From Qipengyuania flava (GTDB lineage Bacteria > Pseudomonadota > Alphaproteobacteria > Sphingomonadales > Sphingomonadaceae): a stretch of 64,000 bases of DNA. The translations under genes and the position numbers were made by a program. The notes beneath the pieces were generated by a model, which worked only from the letters and a program-made list of their open reading frames with translations, searched no databases and was not told where the DNA came from. Below, piece after piece: positions 1 through 11,666 of this stretch (position 1 is its first letter; each line of letters begins with the position of its first letter). Where the stretch lies: the NCBI RefSeq assembly GCF_011762005.1, contig NZ_JAASQU010000002.1, positions 372,001-436,000 on the forward strand, in the 5' to 3' direction.

Positions 1-1095
1 TTCGGGCAGGCCGCCGACATTGTGATGGCTCTTGATCGTGACCGAGGGCCCGCCGGTGAAGCTGACGCTTTCGATCACGTCGGGATAGAGCGTGCCCTGC
101 GCGAGGAAATCGGCACCGCCGATCTTTTTCGCTTCGGCCTCGAACAGGTCGATGAAGGCGCCGCCGATGAACTTGCGCTTCTTCTCCGGGTCGGTCTGAC
201 CGGCCAGCCCGCCGAGGAACTGTTCCTCGGCATTCACATGGACGAGCGGGATATTGTAATGGTCGCGGAACAGCGTGACGACCTGCTCCGCCTCGTTCAT
301 CCGCATCAGCCCGTGGTCGACGAACACGCAGGTCAACTGGTCGCCAATCGCCTCGTGGATAAGCACGGCCGCAACCGCGCTGTCGACTCCGCCCGAAAGG
401 CCGCAGATAACCTTGCCGTCCCCGACCTGCGCGCGGATCTCTTCGATCTTGGTCTTGCGGAATTCGGCCATGGTCCAGTCGCCCGCGAGCCCGCAGACAT
501 GGCGTACGAAATTTGCCAGCAGCTTGCCGCCGTCGGGCGTGTGCACGACTTCCGGATGGAACTGCGTGCCGTAATATTTGCGCTCCTCGTCGGCGATGAC
601 CGCGAAGGGCGCACCGTCGCTGGTGGCGACGATCTTGAAACCGGGCGCGAATTCGGTGACCTTGTCACCATGGCTCATCCACACCTGGTGGCGCTCGCCG
701 GTCTGCCACAGCCCGTCGAACAGCGCGCAGGGTTCGGTCACGGTCAGATAGGCGCGCCCGAACTCGCCGCCCTCACCCGTTTCATGCCCTGGCCGCACCT
801 GTCCGCCGAGCTGCTGTGTCATGACCTGCTGACCGTAGCAGATACCGAGGATCGGCAGGCCGCTGTCGAACAGCACCTGTGGCGCACGCGGGCTGCCCTC
901 GTCGCACACGCTTGCCGGTGAGCCCGACAGGATGATGCCCTTGGGCCGGAGCCGGTGAAAGGCTTCCTCGGCCTGGGTAAAGGGCGCGATCTCGGAATAG
1001 ACCCCGGCCTCGCGCACGCGGCGCGCGATGAGCTGGGTGACCTGGCTGCCGAAATCGACGATCAGGATGGAGTCGGGGAGGTGTTCTGGCTGCAT
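1..1095 (-). CDS. guaA: GMP synthase (glutamine-hydrolysing), 3' end beyond window
   Basis: Converts XMP, glutamine and ATP to GMP in purine biosynthesis (cytoplasm). 365 residues are visible from the ATG at 1095. An N-terminal class I glutamine amidotransferase domain (about residues 8-200) carries the nucleophile Cys86 in GICYGQQ and the His180/Glu182 pair in FHPEV. The ATP pyrophosphatase domain follows with the PP-loop SGGVDS at 234-239. The family is about 520 residues long, so the last ~155 residues (dimerisation domain) lie left of position 1. Transcribed leftward, away from the UrcA-like gene. Identity is certain; the truncation is only the window edge. Confidence 0.97.
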   Translation of the reverse strand, partial: MQPEHLPDSILIVDFGSQVTQLIARRVREAGVYSEIAPFTQAEEAFHRLRPKGIILSGSPASVCDEGSPRAPQVLFDSGLPILGICYGQQVMTQQLGGQVRPGHETGEGGEFGRAYLTVTEPCALFDGLWQTGERHQVWMSHGDKVTEFAPGFKIVATSDGAPFAVIADEERKYYGTQFHPEVVHTPDGGKLLANFVRHVCGLAGDWTMAEFRKTKIEEIRAQVGDGKVICGLSGGVDSAVAAVLIHEAIGDQLTCVFVDHGLMRMNEAEQVVTLFRDHYNIPLVHVNAEEQFLGGLAGQTDPEKKRKFIGGAFIDLFEAEAKKIGGADFLAQGTLYPDVIESVSFTGGPSVTIKSHHNVGGLPE

Positions 1096-1308
1096 GGTGG
1101 TCCCGTTAAGGCCAGCGTGCCGCTTCTGTCCAGCATTCGCACATGCCTCGACTGACGTAAGGCCGTTCGATCCGCCTTTGGTGCATGGCGCTCAACATCA
1201 CCGCGCATATTTTGCACTTGCGAAGAACAATGGTGCAGCGCACAATCGGTCCCGAGAACAACACAATGGATGTTTGAAGAGCGACAACACCTTCCCCAGG
1301 AGACGCTC

Positions 1309-1620
1309 ATGAAGTTCCACCACATTCTCGCCGCCGGCCTCGCTGCAACCGCCCTGCTGGGTGCTCCCGCACAGGCGATGTCGAAGCGCACCGAAGTCAG
1401 CATCGCGGTCGACTTCAACGACCTCGACCTGCGCGACCCTTCGCAGGTTGCCGAACTGCGCGAACGTGTCGATGCCGCAGCGGAAGCTGCGTGCACGCAT
1501 CCCGACGCGCTGTCGGTCAACGCTTTCTCCTACGATCGTCGCTGCAAGGCGTCGCTGGTTGCTTCGGCCCAGCAGATGATCCGCCAGAAGGCCACCGCCA
1601 CGCTCGCCAGCGCGCGCTGA
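1309..1620 (+). CDS. UrcA-family exported protein
   Basis: 103-residue protein. The ATG at 1309 is chosen because AGGAGA (1298-1303) sits 5 nt upstream; an in-frame ATG at 1270 lacks this. Residues 1-24 form a signal peptide ending near APAQA, so the product is periplasmic. The mature part has the pattern of the UrcA family (known mainly from sphingomonads and caulobacters): an acidic start followed by a helix with two cysteines (CTHPDALS and RRCKASL) that could form a disulfide. Function is unknown in the family. Monocistronic, since a strong terminator follows 20 nt after the stop. The family call rests on pattern recognition and not on a search. Confidence 0.75.
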   Translation: MKFHHILAAGLAATALLGAPAQAMSKRTEVSIAVDFNDLDLRDPSQVAELRERVDAAAEAACTHPDALSVNAFSYDRRCKASLVASAQQMIRQKATATLASAR

Positions 1621-1639
1621 GCAGACCGGTCAAAGAAGA

Positions 1640-1672
1640 CCCGGCATCGCCCTCGGGGCGGTGCCGGGTTTT
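1640..1672 (+). terminator. Rho-independent terminator of the UrcA-like gene
   Basis: 13-bp stem (1640-1652 with 1656-1668, one G-T wobble), 3-nt loop, then TTTT at 1669-1672. It lies 20 nt after the stop at 1620. Confidence 0.85.
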
Positions 1673-2073
1673 GCATGTCTGGAAGACGCGACGAATCGCG
1701 GTTGCGAGCCGGTTCAGTATTTTTGCAATGATCCGGTTGGCGAAACGCGTTGCGCAATTCGCAACATGTTTCAAAGTTTTCTCACTTTCGTTCGCGACGA
1801 GGTAAGATTATTACAAGTCTCACAGCCGGACGGTGAACCCTGACACTCCCGTTTCGGATCAGTTACAGAAGCGACGGCCCCCCAAGCAGCCGTTACTTCT
1901 GGCCTTCCTCGCCACCAGCGGCCGGCCTTCGAGCCCCCCGCACCGGCGAGGCGATATGGCAGCGAGTAGAGACGCGGCCGCCGACATTCCTCTCCCTCCC
2001 CCCAAGAAGTCGGTGCCGCGTCTCGAAACGCTGCGCCATCCCGTCTCTGGCATCGGGGTAATCGTCGGCGTTT
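1673..2073. other. 400-bp convergent intergenic region with two dyad symmetries
   Basis: No convincing protein gene. 1690-1840 is more AT-rich than its surroundings. Two structured elements are visible: a nested dyad at 1742-1772 (GAAAC and GTTTC flanking GTTGCG and CGCAAC) and a 13-bp imperfect inverted repeat at 1866-1878/1889-1901 (one wobble, one mismatch). Neither is followed by a clear T-run. An unrecognised small RNA is possible. An open frame at 1833-2207 was not accepted because it runs into the acyl-CoA ligase on the other strand. Confidence 0.4.
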
Positions 2074-3627
2074 TCAGGCAGGCACGCCGCGGCGCGCCGC
2101 TTCTTCGCGAAGATCGGTCTTCAGCAACTTGCCGATATGGCTGCGGGGCATCTCCGTTATCGGATGCAGTTGCGCGAGCCGCTGGGTCTTGCCTAGCCGC
2201 GCATTGACCGCTGCCCGGATATCTTCGCAATCGCGCGCGCCTTCCGCCAGCGTGACGAAGCCGACCGGGGTTTCCCCCCAGCGCTCGCTGGGCATGCCGA
2301 TGACCGCGGCCTCGATCACGTCATCCTCCTTCGCGAGCTCCTCTTCCAGATCGACCGGGAAGATATTGAAGCCGCCCGAGATGATCATATCCTTCGCACG
2401 TCCGACGAGTTCGACGAAGCCTTCCGCATCGACGCGGCCGATGTCCCCCATGCGTTGCCAGACCTCGCCGGTTTCGGGATCGGTCCAGTAGCCTTCGCGG
2501 GTCTTGTCGGGCTGGTTCTTGTATCCCGCCATCATCGTCTGGCTGCGCCCGATCAGATTGCCTGCCTCGCCGGGAGCGACGGGGCGATCCCCGTCGTCGA
2601 GCACCTTCAGTTCGCTGCCGGGGGCCGGACGACCGACGGTGTGCAGCTTGTCGGGAAATTTGTGCGCTTCAAGCAGGCACACCACGCCCCCTTCGGTCAT
2701 CGAGTAGATCTCGATCAAGGCGCCCGGCATCCGCGCGAGCACCTCGCGCTTGAGCTCGGCGGGGAAAGGCGCCGAAGTGCAATATTTCAGCTGCAGCGAG
2801 GACAGGTCGAATTCGTCGAAGCGCGGTTCCTGCATCAGTCGCCGATACTGGACCGGGACCAGCATGGTGATCGTCCCCGCATCCGCCTGCGCCCATTCGA
2901 GCCAGCGCAGGACATCGAATTTGCGCATCACGCGCACCGTACCGCCTGCCAGCAGCGCCGGGAGGAAGGCGACCATGGTGGTGTTCGAATAGAGTGGCGT
3001 CGAAGCCAGCGTGCGCACGGGCAAGCCGTTTTCGAGCCAGCTCGCTGCGGTCGCCGCGAACTGTCGCCAGCGCATCTGGTGCGAATGGACGATGCCCTTG
3101 GGTGTGCCAGTGGTGCCCGATGAATAGATGATGTTGAACGGATCGCCCGGCCGCGGCTCGAACGCAGGTGCCGTGCTGCCAGCAGGTGCCATCCATTGCT
3201 CGAGCTCTTCATCGAGCACGATGCAACTCATGTCGCTGAAGCAATGCGCGCCCAATTCCTCGCGCTTGACGCGATCGATGAAGATATGCGCCGCGCCCGA
3301 ATCGCGCGCCATGCCGGCAAGCTGTTCGGCGCTGGCGCTGGTGGTCAGCGGCGCTGCCACCCCACCTGCGCGCACCGCGGCGAGGAAAACCAGCGCATAG
3401 GCCAGTGACGAATAGCCGAGAATGGCGACCGATTGGCCGCGCTCGAGCCCGTCGGCGCTGAGCCGCGCGGCGATCCGCTCGACCCGCTCGCCAAATTCTG
3501 CCCATGTGATGGAAACATCGTCGTCGCGCAATGCGATCCGGTCACCCAGTCGCGCTGCATTGTCGGCGATGATCTGCGAAAAGCTGCCGAATGGCTCGGT
3601 CAGAGCGGCACTGTGTATCTCTCCCAT
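2074..3627 (-). CDS. AMP-dependent acyl-CoA synthetase/ligase
   Basis: 517-residue class I adenylate-forming enzyme that activates a carboxylic acid as acyl-AMP and transfers it to CoA. The P-loop YSSGTTGTPKG is at 168-178. The A5-type motif IYSMTEGG, the A7 region ending GDIGRVDAEGF and the A8-type hinge GRAKDMIISGG follow in the expected order. The C-terminal lysine is in the GKLLK segment. Start is ATG 3627 (AGGG 8 nt upstream); a GTG three codons earlier is possible. Substrate cannot be read from sequence: medium/long-chain fatty acid or aromatic acid ligases share this layout. Stands alone, 32 nt upstream-adjacent to the ZIP-like gene on the same strand. Confidence 0.85.
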   Translation of the reverse strand: MGEIHSAALTEPFGSFSQIIADNAARLGDRIALRDDDVSITWAEFGERVERIAARLSADGLERGQSVAILGYSSLAYALVFLAAVRAGGVAAPLTTSASAEQLAGMARDSGAAHIFIDRVKREELGAHCFSDMSCIVLDEELEQWMAPAGSTAPAFEPRPGDPFNIIYSSGTTGTPKGIVHSHQMRWRQFAATAASWLENGLPVRTLASTPLYSNTTMVAFLPALLAGGTVRVMRKFDVLRWLEWAQADAGTITMLVPVQYRRLMQEPRFDEFDLSSLQLKYCTSAPFPAELKREVLARMPGALIEIYSMTEGGVVCLLEAHKFPDKLHTVGRPAPGSELKVLDDGDRPVAPGEAGNLIGRSQTMMAGYKNQPDKTREGYWTDPETGEVWQRMGDIGRVDAEGFVELVGRAKDMIISGGFNIFPVDLEEELAKEDDVIEAAVIGMPSERWGETPVGFVTLAEGARDCEDIRAAVNARLGKTQRLAQLHPITEMPRSHIGKLLKTDLREEAARRGVPA

Positions 3628-3659
3628 GTGCGGCACCCTATCGCGGCGTGCGCGCCTGT

Positions 3660-4364
3660 CTAGCCGCCAGCGAGGCTGCCCAGCCAGAATGCGAGGATCA
3701 CACCCAGTGCGGTGGCGATTCCCGCCCAGTGCCTGTCTTCGCGAAAAGCTTGCGGAAAGACCTCGGTCGCAAGGCTTGCTACCACCGCCCCGGCTGCGAA
3801 ACAGCGAATGACCGCCAGCGCGTCCTCACCCACGCCGGCAAGCGCGAGATTGCCGACGATCGCGGCGAGCGAGAGGATTGCTGCGGTCGCCAGCCACAGC
3901 AGCATCACCCGCGCCTTTGAGCGCCCGTCCGCTGTCATCGCCCGCGCCCCCCCTGCGGCCTCGGGCAGGTTGGAAAGCAGGATCGATCCCGCCAGCGCCG
4001 CCACTTCCATTCCGCCCGCGCCGATCAATGCCACGCCGAGCGCGAGGTTTTCGGGGACCCCGTCGAGCGTGATTGCCGCGAGCAGCCCGCCCCCACCGGT
4101 CGAGCCCCATTTCTCGTCGATCAGGTAATCGCAGATAGCGAAGGTCACCGCGCCCGCGGCGACTCCGGCAATGGCATGGTACACGCTGGCCTTGGCGATA
4201 GACGGTTCGATCAGTTCGCTGGTTACCGAAACGAGCAGTGCCCCACCCGCCAGCGCGACGAGGAAGCCTTCGACACGTTCGGGCAGCCGGCCGTAGATGC
4301 CCCATGCGGCGCCGACGACCAAGGCCCCCGACACCACCAGCACCACGGCCAGCAGCATCAGCAT
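3660..4364 (-). CDS. Divergent ZIP-like integral membrane metal transporter
   Basis: 234-residue, very hydrophobic protein with about eight predicted membrane segments. The spacing resembles ZIP (ZRT/IRT-like) cation transporters: the fourth segment carries DGVPENLALG where ZIPs have HNxPEG, and the fifth carries SNLPEAAGG where ZIPs have HExPHE. The usual histidine ligands are therefore mostly absent, so metal specificity or even transport is uncertain. Two starts are possible: ATG 4364 (overlapping the end of sdaA by 7 bp) or ATG 4358 (TGATG stop/start overlap). Either way it is translationally coupled to sdaA. Could alternatively be a non-transporting ZIP relative. Confidence 0.55.
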   Translation of the reverse strand: MLMLLAVVLVVSGALVVGAAWGIYGRLPERVEGFLVALAGGALLVSVTSELIEPSIAKASVYHAIAGVAAGAVTFAICDYLIDEKWGSTGGGGLLAAITLDGVPENLALGVALIGAGGMEVAALAGSILLSNLPEAAGGARAMTADGRSKARVMLLWLATAAILSLAAIVGNLALAGVGEDALAVIRCFAAGAVVASLATEVFPQAFREDRHWAGIATALGVILAFWLGSLAGG

Positions 4365-5743
4365 TCGATCACGTTGACCGCCAGTCCGCCCTGGCTGGTT
4401 TCCTTGTACTTGCTCGACATGTCGAGCCCGGTCTGGCGCATAGTCTCGATCACCTGGTCGAGGCTGACCCGCGCATCGGTATCGGGACGGTGCAGCGCCA
4501 GCCGTGCGGCATTGACCGCCTTCACCGCACCGATCGCATTGCGTTCGATGCAGGGGACCTGGACCAGCCCCCCGACGGGGTCGCAGGTCAGCCCGAGATT
4601 GTGCTCCATGCCGATCTCCGCCGCGCTGGCGACTTGCGCAGGCGAGGCGCCCCACAATGCAGCGAGCCCGCCCGCCGCCATCGAGCAGGCCACGCCGACT
4701 TCGCCCTGACAGCCCATTTCCGCGCCCGAAATGCTCGCGCGCTGCTTGTAGAGCAGGCCGATCGCCCCCGCGGTCAAAAGGAAGGTGCGCCGGCTCTCGC
4801 GGCAGGCCTGTTCCTCGGCGGTGACGCAATAGAAGCGAATCACTGCGGGGATGATCCCCGCCGCGCCATTGGTCGGCGCAGTGACCACGCGCCCACCCGC
4901 GGCGTTCTCCTCGTTCACCGCCATGGCGTAACAATTGAGCCAGTCGAACAATTGCTCGCGCTCGTTCGATTGCGGATTGGCGGACAGCTTGTCCCACAAA
5001 TCGGGTGCCCGGCGCGCGACCTTGAGGCCCCCGGGCAGGATGCCGCGCTGGTCGAGCCCGCGGTCGATGCATTGGTCCATCGCCGCCGCGATCCGGTCGA
5101 TCCCCGCCAGCGTGTCTGCCCGCTGGCGGAAGGAATCCTCATTGGCGAGAATCAGCTCGGCGATCGACAGGCCGGTTTCCGCGCAGGTAGCCAGCAGTTC
5201 GGCCGCCGATCCGAAATCATGCGGCACCTGCGTGCCCGTGTTGATCCGGTCGCCCTTGGGCTTGCGCGTGAGCTGCGCCTCCGAAGCCACAAAGCCGCCA
5301 CCGGTCGAATAATAGGTCCGCCGCGACAGTCGGGCCCCTGCGCCATCGAATGCGGAAAGCTGCATGCCATTGGGATGCAGTTCGGGAATGATGTGCCCGG
5401 CGAGATCGATGTCCGCGCCCGGATCGAAGGCGATCTCGCGCTCGCCCCAGAGCGCCAGCCGGTGGCTGGAGCGGACGGTGGCGAGCGCCGCCGCAGCCTC
5501 GTCCGGGCAGGTCGAATCGGGCGCGAAGCCCATCAGCCCGAGCATGCTCGCATCCACCGTGCCATGCCCCACACCGGTCAATGCAAGCGAACCCTGCAGT
5601 TCGACGGTGATCCGCGCCGTGCGATCGAGCTTGCCGGCCTTGCGCAGCGCGCGCACGAAGGTCCGCGCAATCCGCATCGGCCCGACTGTGTGCGAGGAGG
5701 ACGGGCCGATCCCGATGCGGAAGATGTCGAGCACCGATAGCAT
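4358..5743 (-). CDS. sdaA: L-serine ammonia-lyase (iron-sulfur dependent)
   Basis: 461 residues. Deaminates L-serine to pyruvate and ammonia using a [4Fe-4S] cluster. The N-terminal beta domain opens with the family hallmark [16 protein letters not shown] just after the chosen ATG (5743). The C-terminal alpha domain has [14 protein letters not shown] and [16 protein letters not shown], which contain the cluster cysteines. A TTG 45 nt further upstream would add 15 residues that the family lacks. Single-chain form, as in E. coli SdaA (454 residues). Divergent from gyrB with 128 nt between starts. Coupled to the downstream ZIP-like gene. Confidence 0.95.
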   Translation of the reverse strand: MLSVLDIFRIGIGPSSSHTVGPMRIARTFVRALRKAGKLDRTARITVELQGSLALTGVGHGTVDASMLGLMGFAPDSTCPDEAAAALATVRSSHRLALWGEREIAFDPGADIDLAGHIIPELHPNGMQLSAFDGAGARLSRRTYYSTGGGFVASEAQLTRKPKGDRINTGTQVPHDFGSAAELLATCAETGLSIAELILANEDSFRQRADTLAGIDRIAAAMDQCIDRGLDQRGILPGGLKVARRAPDLWDKLSANPQSNEREQLFDWLNCYAMAVNEENAAGGRVVTAPTNGAAGIIPAVIRFYCVTAEEQACRESRRTFLLTAGAIGLLYKQRASISGAEMGCQGEVGVACSMAAGGLAALWGASPAQVASAAEIGMEHNLGLTCDPVGGLVQVPCIERNAIGAVKAVNAARLALHRPDTDARVSLDQVIETMRQTGLDMSSKYKETSQGGLAVNVIEC

Positions 5744-5820
5744 GGCTGCGGAATGCGCCTTCGCCGCCGTGAAATCAACCGGTTGCAAAAGAAACCGGCA
5801 GGCCTGCTAGCTGTGGGTAA

Positions 5821-8397
<2,577 letters not shown>

Positions 8398-8401
8398 CGC
8401 G

Positions 8402-9469
8402 GTGAGCGGGCGGCAACCGGCATCGGCCACCGAGCGGGGCGGCTTCCTGCTCTTCCTTGGCCTGGTCTCGCTGGCGCTGCTGGCAGTGGTGCTGCCGTTC
8501 CTCACCCCGATGCTGTGGGCGGCGCTGGCGGCGATCATGTTCCAGCCGCTGTACCGCTGGTTCCTGGTGCGGCGGCCGGGGAAGGAAACGCAGGCGGCAC
8601 TGGCGAGTCTCGTGGTGATCCTGTTCGCGGTGGTGCTTCCGGCGTTGTGGATCGGCAGTGCGGTGGTCGAGGAGGCGGCAGGCCTCTACGTCGCCTTCCG
8701 TGAAGGCAATGTCGACGTGTCGATGTATTTCGCACGGATTTTCGCCGCGCTGCCGGCCAACATCCAGGCCTCGCTCGACAGCGCGGGCTTCGGCGATTTC
8801 GGCGAAGTCCAGGCACGCGCGAGCGCTTTCGTGCAGGCGAGTCTCGGGATCATCGCGACGCAGGCGATCGCACTGGGGGGCAGCGTGTTCGGCTTCGTGC
8901 TGTCCTTCGGGATCGCGCTGTATGTCGGCTTCTTTCTGCTCCGCGACGGACGCGCGATCGGCCGCGCGATCGTCGCTGCGCTCCCCATGCAGCGCGCCGT
9001 CGCCGACCGGCTGGCCGAGCGCTTCCTGATCATCGTTCGCGCCACGATCAAGGGCTCTGTGGTGGTCGGGCTGGTGCAGGGCGCGCTGGGGGCGCTGACC
9101 TTCTGGATCGTCGGCATTCCGTCGGTGCTGCTGCTCGGCGTGATCATGGCAATCGCCTCGCTCTTGCCCGCGCTGGGTCCCGCGATCGTCTGGGTCCCCG
9201 CCGCAATCTACCTCCTCGCCACAGGCGCGATCTGGCAGGGCGTGGTGGTGGTCATTTCGGGTGTCGCGCTTATCGGCATGGCGGACAATGTCCTGCGCCC
9301 GATCCTGGTGGGCCGCGACACGGGCATCCCCGACTGGCTGATCCTCGTCACCACGCTGGGCGGCATTGCGCTGATGGGACTGTCGGGGATCGTGGTCGGG
9401 CCACTGGTCTGCGGGCTGTTCCTCGCCGCATGGGGCATTTTTGCCGAGCAGCGCGCGGGGGCCGCCTGA
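8402..9469 (+). CDS. AI-2E family transporter (PerM/YdiK type)
   Basis: 355 residues with about eight transmembrane helices arranged in the AI-2E exporter (DUF20/PF01594) pattern: two N-terminal helices, a soluble middle (about 95-160) and a C-terminal helical bundle ending GLSGIVVGPLVCGLFLAAW. Despite the family name, proven roles include sodium/proton antiport and solute export, so no substrate is assigned. GTG start at 8402, 4 nt after the gyrB stop, implies cotranscription. Ends tail-to-tail with the TetR gene inside a shared palindrome (9464-9478). Confidence 0.8.
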   Translation: MSGRQPASATERGGFLLFLGLVSLALLAVVLPFLTPMLWAALAAIMFQPLYRWFLVRRPGKETQAALASLVVILFAVVLPALWIGSAVVEEAAGLYVAFREGNVDVSMYFARIFAALPANIQASLDSAGFGDFGEVQARASAFVQASLGIIATQAIALGGSVFGFVLSFGIALYVGFFLLRDGRAIGRAIVAALPMQRAVADRLAERFLIIVRATIKGSVVVGLVQGALGALTFWIVGIPSVLLLGVIMAIASLLPALGPAIVWVPAAIYLLATGAIWQGVVVVISGVALIGMADNVLRPILVGRDTGIPDWLILVTTLGGIALMGLSGIVVGPLVCGLFLAAWGIFAEQRAGAA

Positions 9470-9472
9470 CGG

Positions 9473-10099
9473 TCAGGCCGCGCGGATATCCTCGGTCCCG
9501 CGCGCACCGCCATCCTTCGCATCAAGCCCGGAGAAGATCGCCCCCACGATCAGCGCCAGCTTTTCTTCGCTCAGCTTATCCTCGATCATCGCGATCATGT
9601 AGGGCTGGAGATAGCAGCTCACCATCTGGTTGATCATCGACATCGCCATGTCGACCTCGAGCCCCTCGAGATAGCCATCCGCCTGCGCCTCGGCGATCAG
9701 CTCGCACAGGTAATGGTCGGCGAGGTCGATATAGCTGCGGGCATAATCGAAATAGCGTTCGCCCATCTCGACATAGAGGTTGAAAGTCGCGGGATCGTCG
9801 CGGAAATTCTGCCGCAGCAGGATGAACCGACGCGCGAAGAACTCGTACATCTTGCGCGGCGGCGGCAGGTCGGAAGCCATGACTTCGTCCATCACCGCCA
9901 GCTTGGGCGCGAACCACTCGGCAGTGACCGCCTCGAGCAGGTCGCTTTCTTCGGGGAAGACAGCGTCGATCCGCGCACGCGCGATGCCCAGTTCGGCGGC
10001 GAGTCGGGTGCGCGAGACCTCTTCGCCCTTGCGCTCCATCAGCGCCATCGCCTCGCGCGCAAAGCGGCGACGCAATTCGTCGATCTCGTTCTCGCTCAT
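9473..10099 (-). CDS. TetR-family transcriptional regulator
   Basis: 208 residues. The N-terminal ~50 residues form a TetR-type helix-turn-helix (LAAELGIARARIDAVF with flanking helices); the rest is an all-helical ligand-binding/dimerisation domain. The family usually represses its own or a neighbouring promoter until a small ligand binds. Start is ATG 10099 (MSENEID); an upstream GTG would add six residues. Leftward, with its own promoter candidate (10131-10159) overlapped by an 11-bp palindrome, which suggests autorepression. Convergent with the AI-2E-type gene. Ligand unknown; the HTH is weaker than average at the recognition helix, so the family call is good but not perfect. Confidence 0.75.
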   Translation of the reverse strand: MSENEIDELRRRFAREAMALMERKGEEVSRTRLAAELGIARARIDAVFPEESDLLEAVTAEWFAPKLAVMDEVMASDLPPPRKMYEFFARRFILLRQNFRDDPATFNLYVEMGERYFDYARSYIDLADHYLCELIAEAQADGYLEGLEVDMAMSMINQMVSCYLQPYMIAMIEDKLSEEKLALIVGAIFSGLDAKDGGARGTEDIRAA

Positions 10100-10130
10100 G
10101 CGATGCGCGCTCCCCATTCGTCCTGCGCGT

Positions 10131-10159
10131 AAATTAGGCGAGGACGCGCGCGGGTTAAA
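10131..10159 (-). promoter_or_regulatory. Candidate sigma-70 promoter of the TetR gene
   Basis: On the minus strand TTTAAC (10159-10154), 17-nt spacer, TAATTT (10136-10131). 32 nt upstream of the start codon. Two mismatches in each hexamer. Confidence 0.4.
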
Positions 10160-10162
10160 CCC
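10152..10162. promoter_or_regulatory. Candidate operator (odd palindrome) overlapping the TetR -35 box
   Basis: GGGTT-A-AACCC, perfect dyad, overlapping the -35 hexamer. Position fits TetR-type autorepression; binding is inferred only. Confidence 0.35.
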
Positions 10163-10171
10163 CCTAGCGGT

Positions 10172-10975
10172 TCAGTCGGCCGAATTCTTCGGCGGACGCG
10201 GGAAGAATGCAGAAGTGCGCGCCTTGTAATCGGCATAGCCCGGCCGCGATTTCTTCATCCCGCCTTCGAGCAGCGGCGCGCCCGACCAGCGGGTCAGGGT
10301 GAAGGTCAGGAACAGCGGCCCGATCACCGTCGCCGCAGCGACCCACCAGCCGGCCGAAGCCGAAGCGATCCATATGCCCCACCACACGCAGGCATCGCCG
10401 AAATAATTGGGATGGCGGGTGTACCGCCACAGCCCGCGGTCCATCACCTGTCCTTCGTTGGCCGGGTCGGACTTGAACCGCGCGAGCTGCCAGTCGCCCA
10501 CCCATTCGAAGAAAATCCCCACCAGCCAGAGGGCAAGACCGATGAGGGCGAGCCCGCTGACAGGGGTGAGCGAGGCGGCTTCGAGAATGCCATATTGCGC
10601 GGGGCTGGAGACAAGGAACAGCAACACCGACTGGCCGAGAAATACCTTGGTCAGGGCTGCCCAGCCGAATCGCCCGCGTTCGCGGTCCTTGGCAAGCATG
10701 CGCGCATAGCGCTTGTCTTCGCCTTCGCGCCGCCAGCGGATCAGCAGGTGGATTGCGAGCCGCAAGCCCCAGATCGCCGCCATCGCCATCAACAAAGTGG
10801 CCAGCGGCCCCGGTTCGGCGAGGCGCAGCCAGCTGACCACGGCCATGATCGCCATGCCGCCGCCCCAATAGGCATCGACGAAACTGACATCGTCGATCTG
10901 CACCGCGATCACCCACAGCACCAGCGCAAGACCCAGCAGGATCACGATATTGGCAAGCAGGGCTTCGACGATCAT
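10172..10975 (-). CDS. DUF1295 integral membrane protein (steroid-reductase/ICMT-like fold)
   Basis: 267 residues, about seven membrane helices. Typical DUF1295 features: DDVSFVDAYWGGG in the N-terminal part, and the C-terminal block RYTRHPNYFGDACVWWG followed by RPGYADYKARTSAFFP, which matches the cofactor-binding region of isoprenylcysteine methyltransferases and 3-oxo-5-alpha-steroid 4-dehydrogenases. A membrane-embedded reductase or methyltransferase acting on a lipid is likely, but no member near this type has an assigned reaction that I can name. ATG at 10975 overlaps the stop of the upstream acyltransferase (ATGA), so the two are translationally coupled and may share a lipid substrate. 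Confidence 0.8.
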   Translation of the reverse strand: MIVEALLANIVILLGLALVLWVIAVQIDDVSFVDAYWGGGMAIMAVVSWLRLAEPGPLATLLMAMAAIWGLRLAIHLLIRWRREGEDKRYARMLAKDRERGRFGWAALTKVFLGQSVLLFLVSSPAQYGILEAASLTPVSGLALIGLALWLVGIFFEWVGDWQLARFKSDPANEGQVMDRGLWRYTRHPNYFGDACVWWGIWIASASAGWWVAAATVIGPLFLTFTLTRWSGAPLLEGGMKKSRPGYADYKARTSAFFPRPPKNSAD

Positions 10976-11598
10976 TCCGCATTCTCCGCAACCAGGCGCA
11001 GCGCCTGCTGTTCAAGGACCTTGTAGCGCTCGTAATCGGGCAGGCTCGCCCGCATGAAGCGCGCGATCTCGAGCAATGTCTCTCCGTAATTCGCACCCGG
11101 TTCGATCGGCGGCCCGAAGCCGAGCACGCGGCGTTCGTTGCATACCCAGGTCGGCACGATCGGCACTCCGGCTGCACGGGCGATGTTGTAGAAACCCGAT
11201 TTCCACTCGCCATCCGAACTGCGCGTCCCCTCCGCCGCAATGACCAGCGCAAGCTGGTCGCGACGCGCGAATTCGGCGGCTACCTGCTCGACGACATTGC
11301 TGCGCCGCGACCGGTCGATGGGAATGCCGCCCATGTCGAGCATGAAGTTGCGCATGATCCCGCGAAACAGCGTGTGCTTGCCCATGAAATTGGGTTCGAT
11401 TCCCTCCGCCGCGGTGGCACCGGTGAAGAATACGAAATCCCAATTCGACGTATGCGGCGCGCCGGCGATGACATATTTGTCGATCGCGGGCAGATGGCCT
11501 TCAAGCCGCCAGCCCCGCCAGCGATAGATCGCAAGGATGATCCGCCGCACGATGCGCGACAGTACCGACCGCTGGCGACGCGTTCCACTCGACGACAC
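10972..11598 (-). CDS. Lysophospholipid acyltransferase (1-acylglycerol-3-phosphate acyltransferase family)
   Basis: 208 residues. PlsC-type acyltransferase: catalytic HX4D box HTSNWD at 49-54, glycerol-phosphate binding motif in the GGIPIDRSRR region, and AAEGTRS as the third motif. Short compared with classical PlsC (~240) and resembling the family that acylates lyso- or ornithine-type lipids at the inner membrane. GTG start at 11598 after a GGGGAGAG ribosome-binding sequence. Coupled to the DUF1295 gene by a 4-bp overlap. It is 69 nt downstream of mccB on the same strand, so it could be read through from the leucine operon. Confidence 0.85.
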   Translation of the reverse strand: MSSSGTRRQRSVLSRIVRRIILAIYRWRGWRLEGHLPAIDKYVIAGAPHTSNWDFVFFTGATAAEGIEPNFMGKHTLFRGIMRNFMLDMGGIPIDRSRRSNVVEQVAAEFARRDQLALVIAAEGTRSSDGEWKSGFYNIARAAGVPIVPTWVCNERRVLGFGPPIEPGANYGETLLEIARFMRASLPDYERYKVLEQQALRLVAENAE

Positions 11599-11666
11599 TT
11601 CACTCTCCCCTGGGGATCGGACCTAGCAGTTGCGCAGGGGATTGCGATAGGGCGGTTTCGCGCCAT

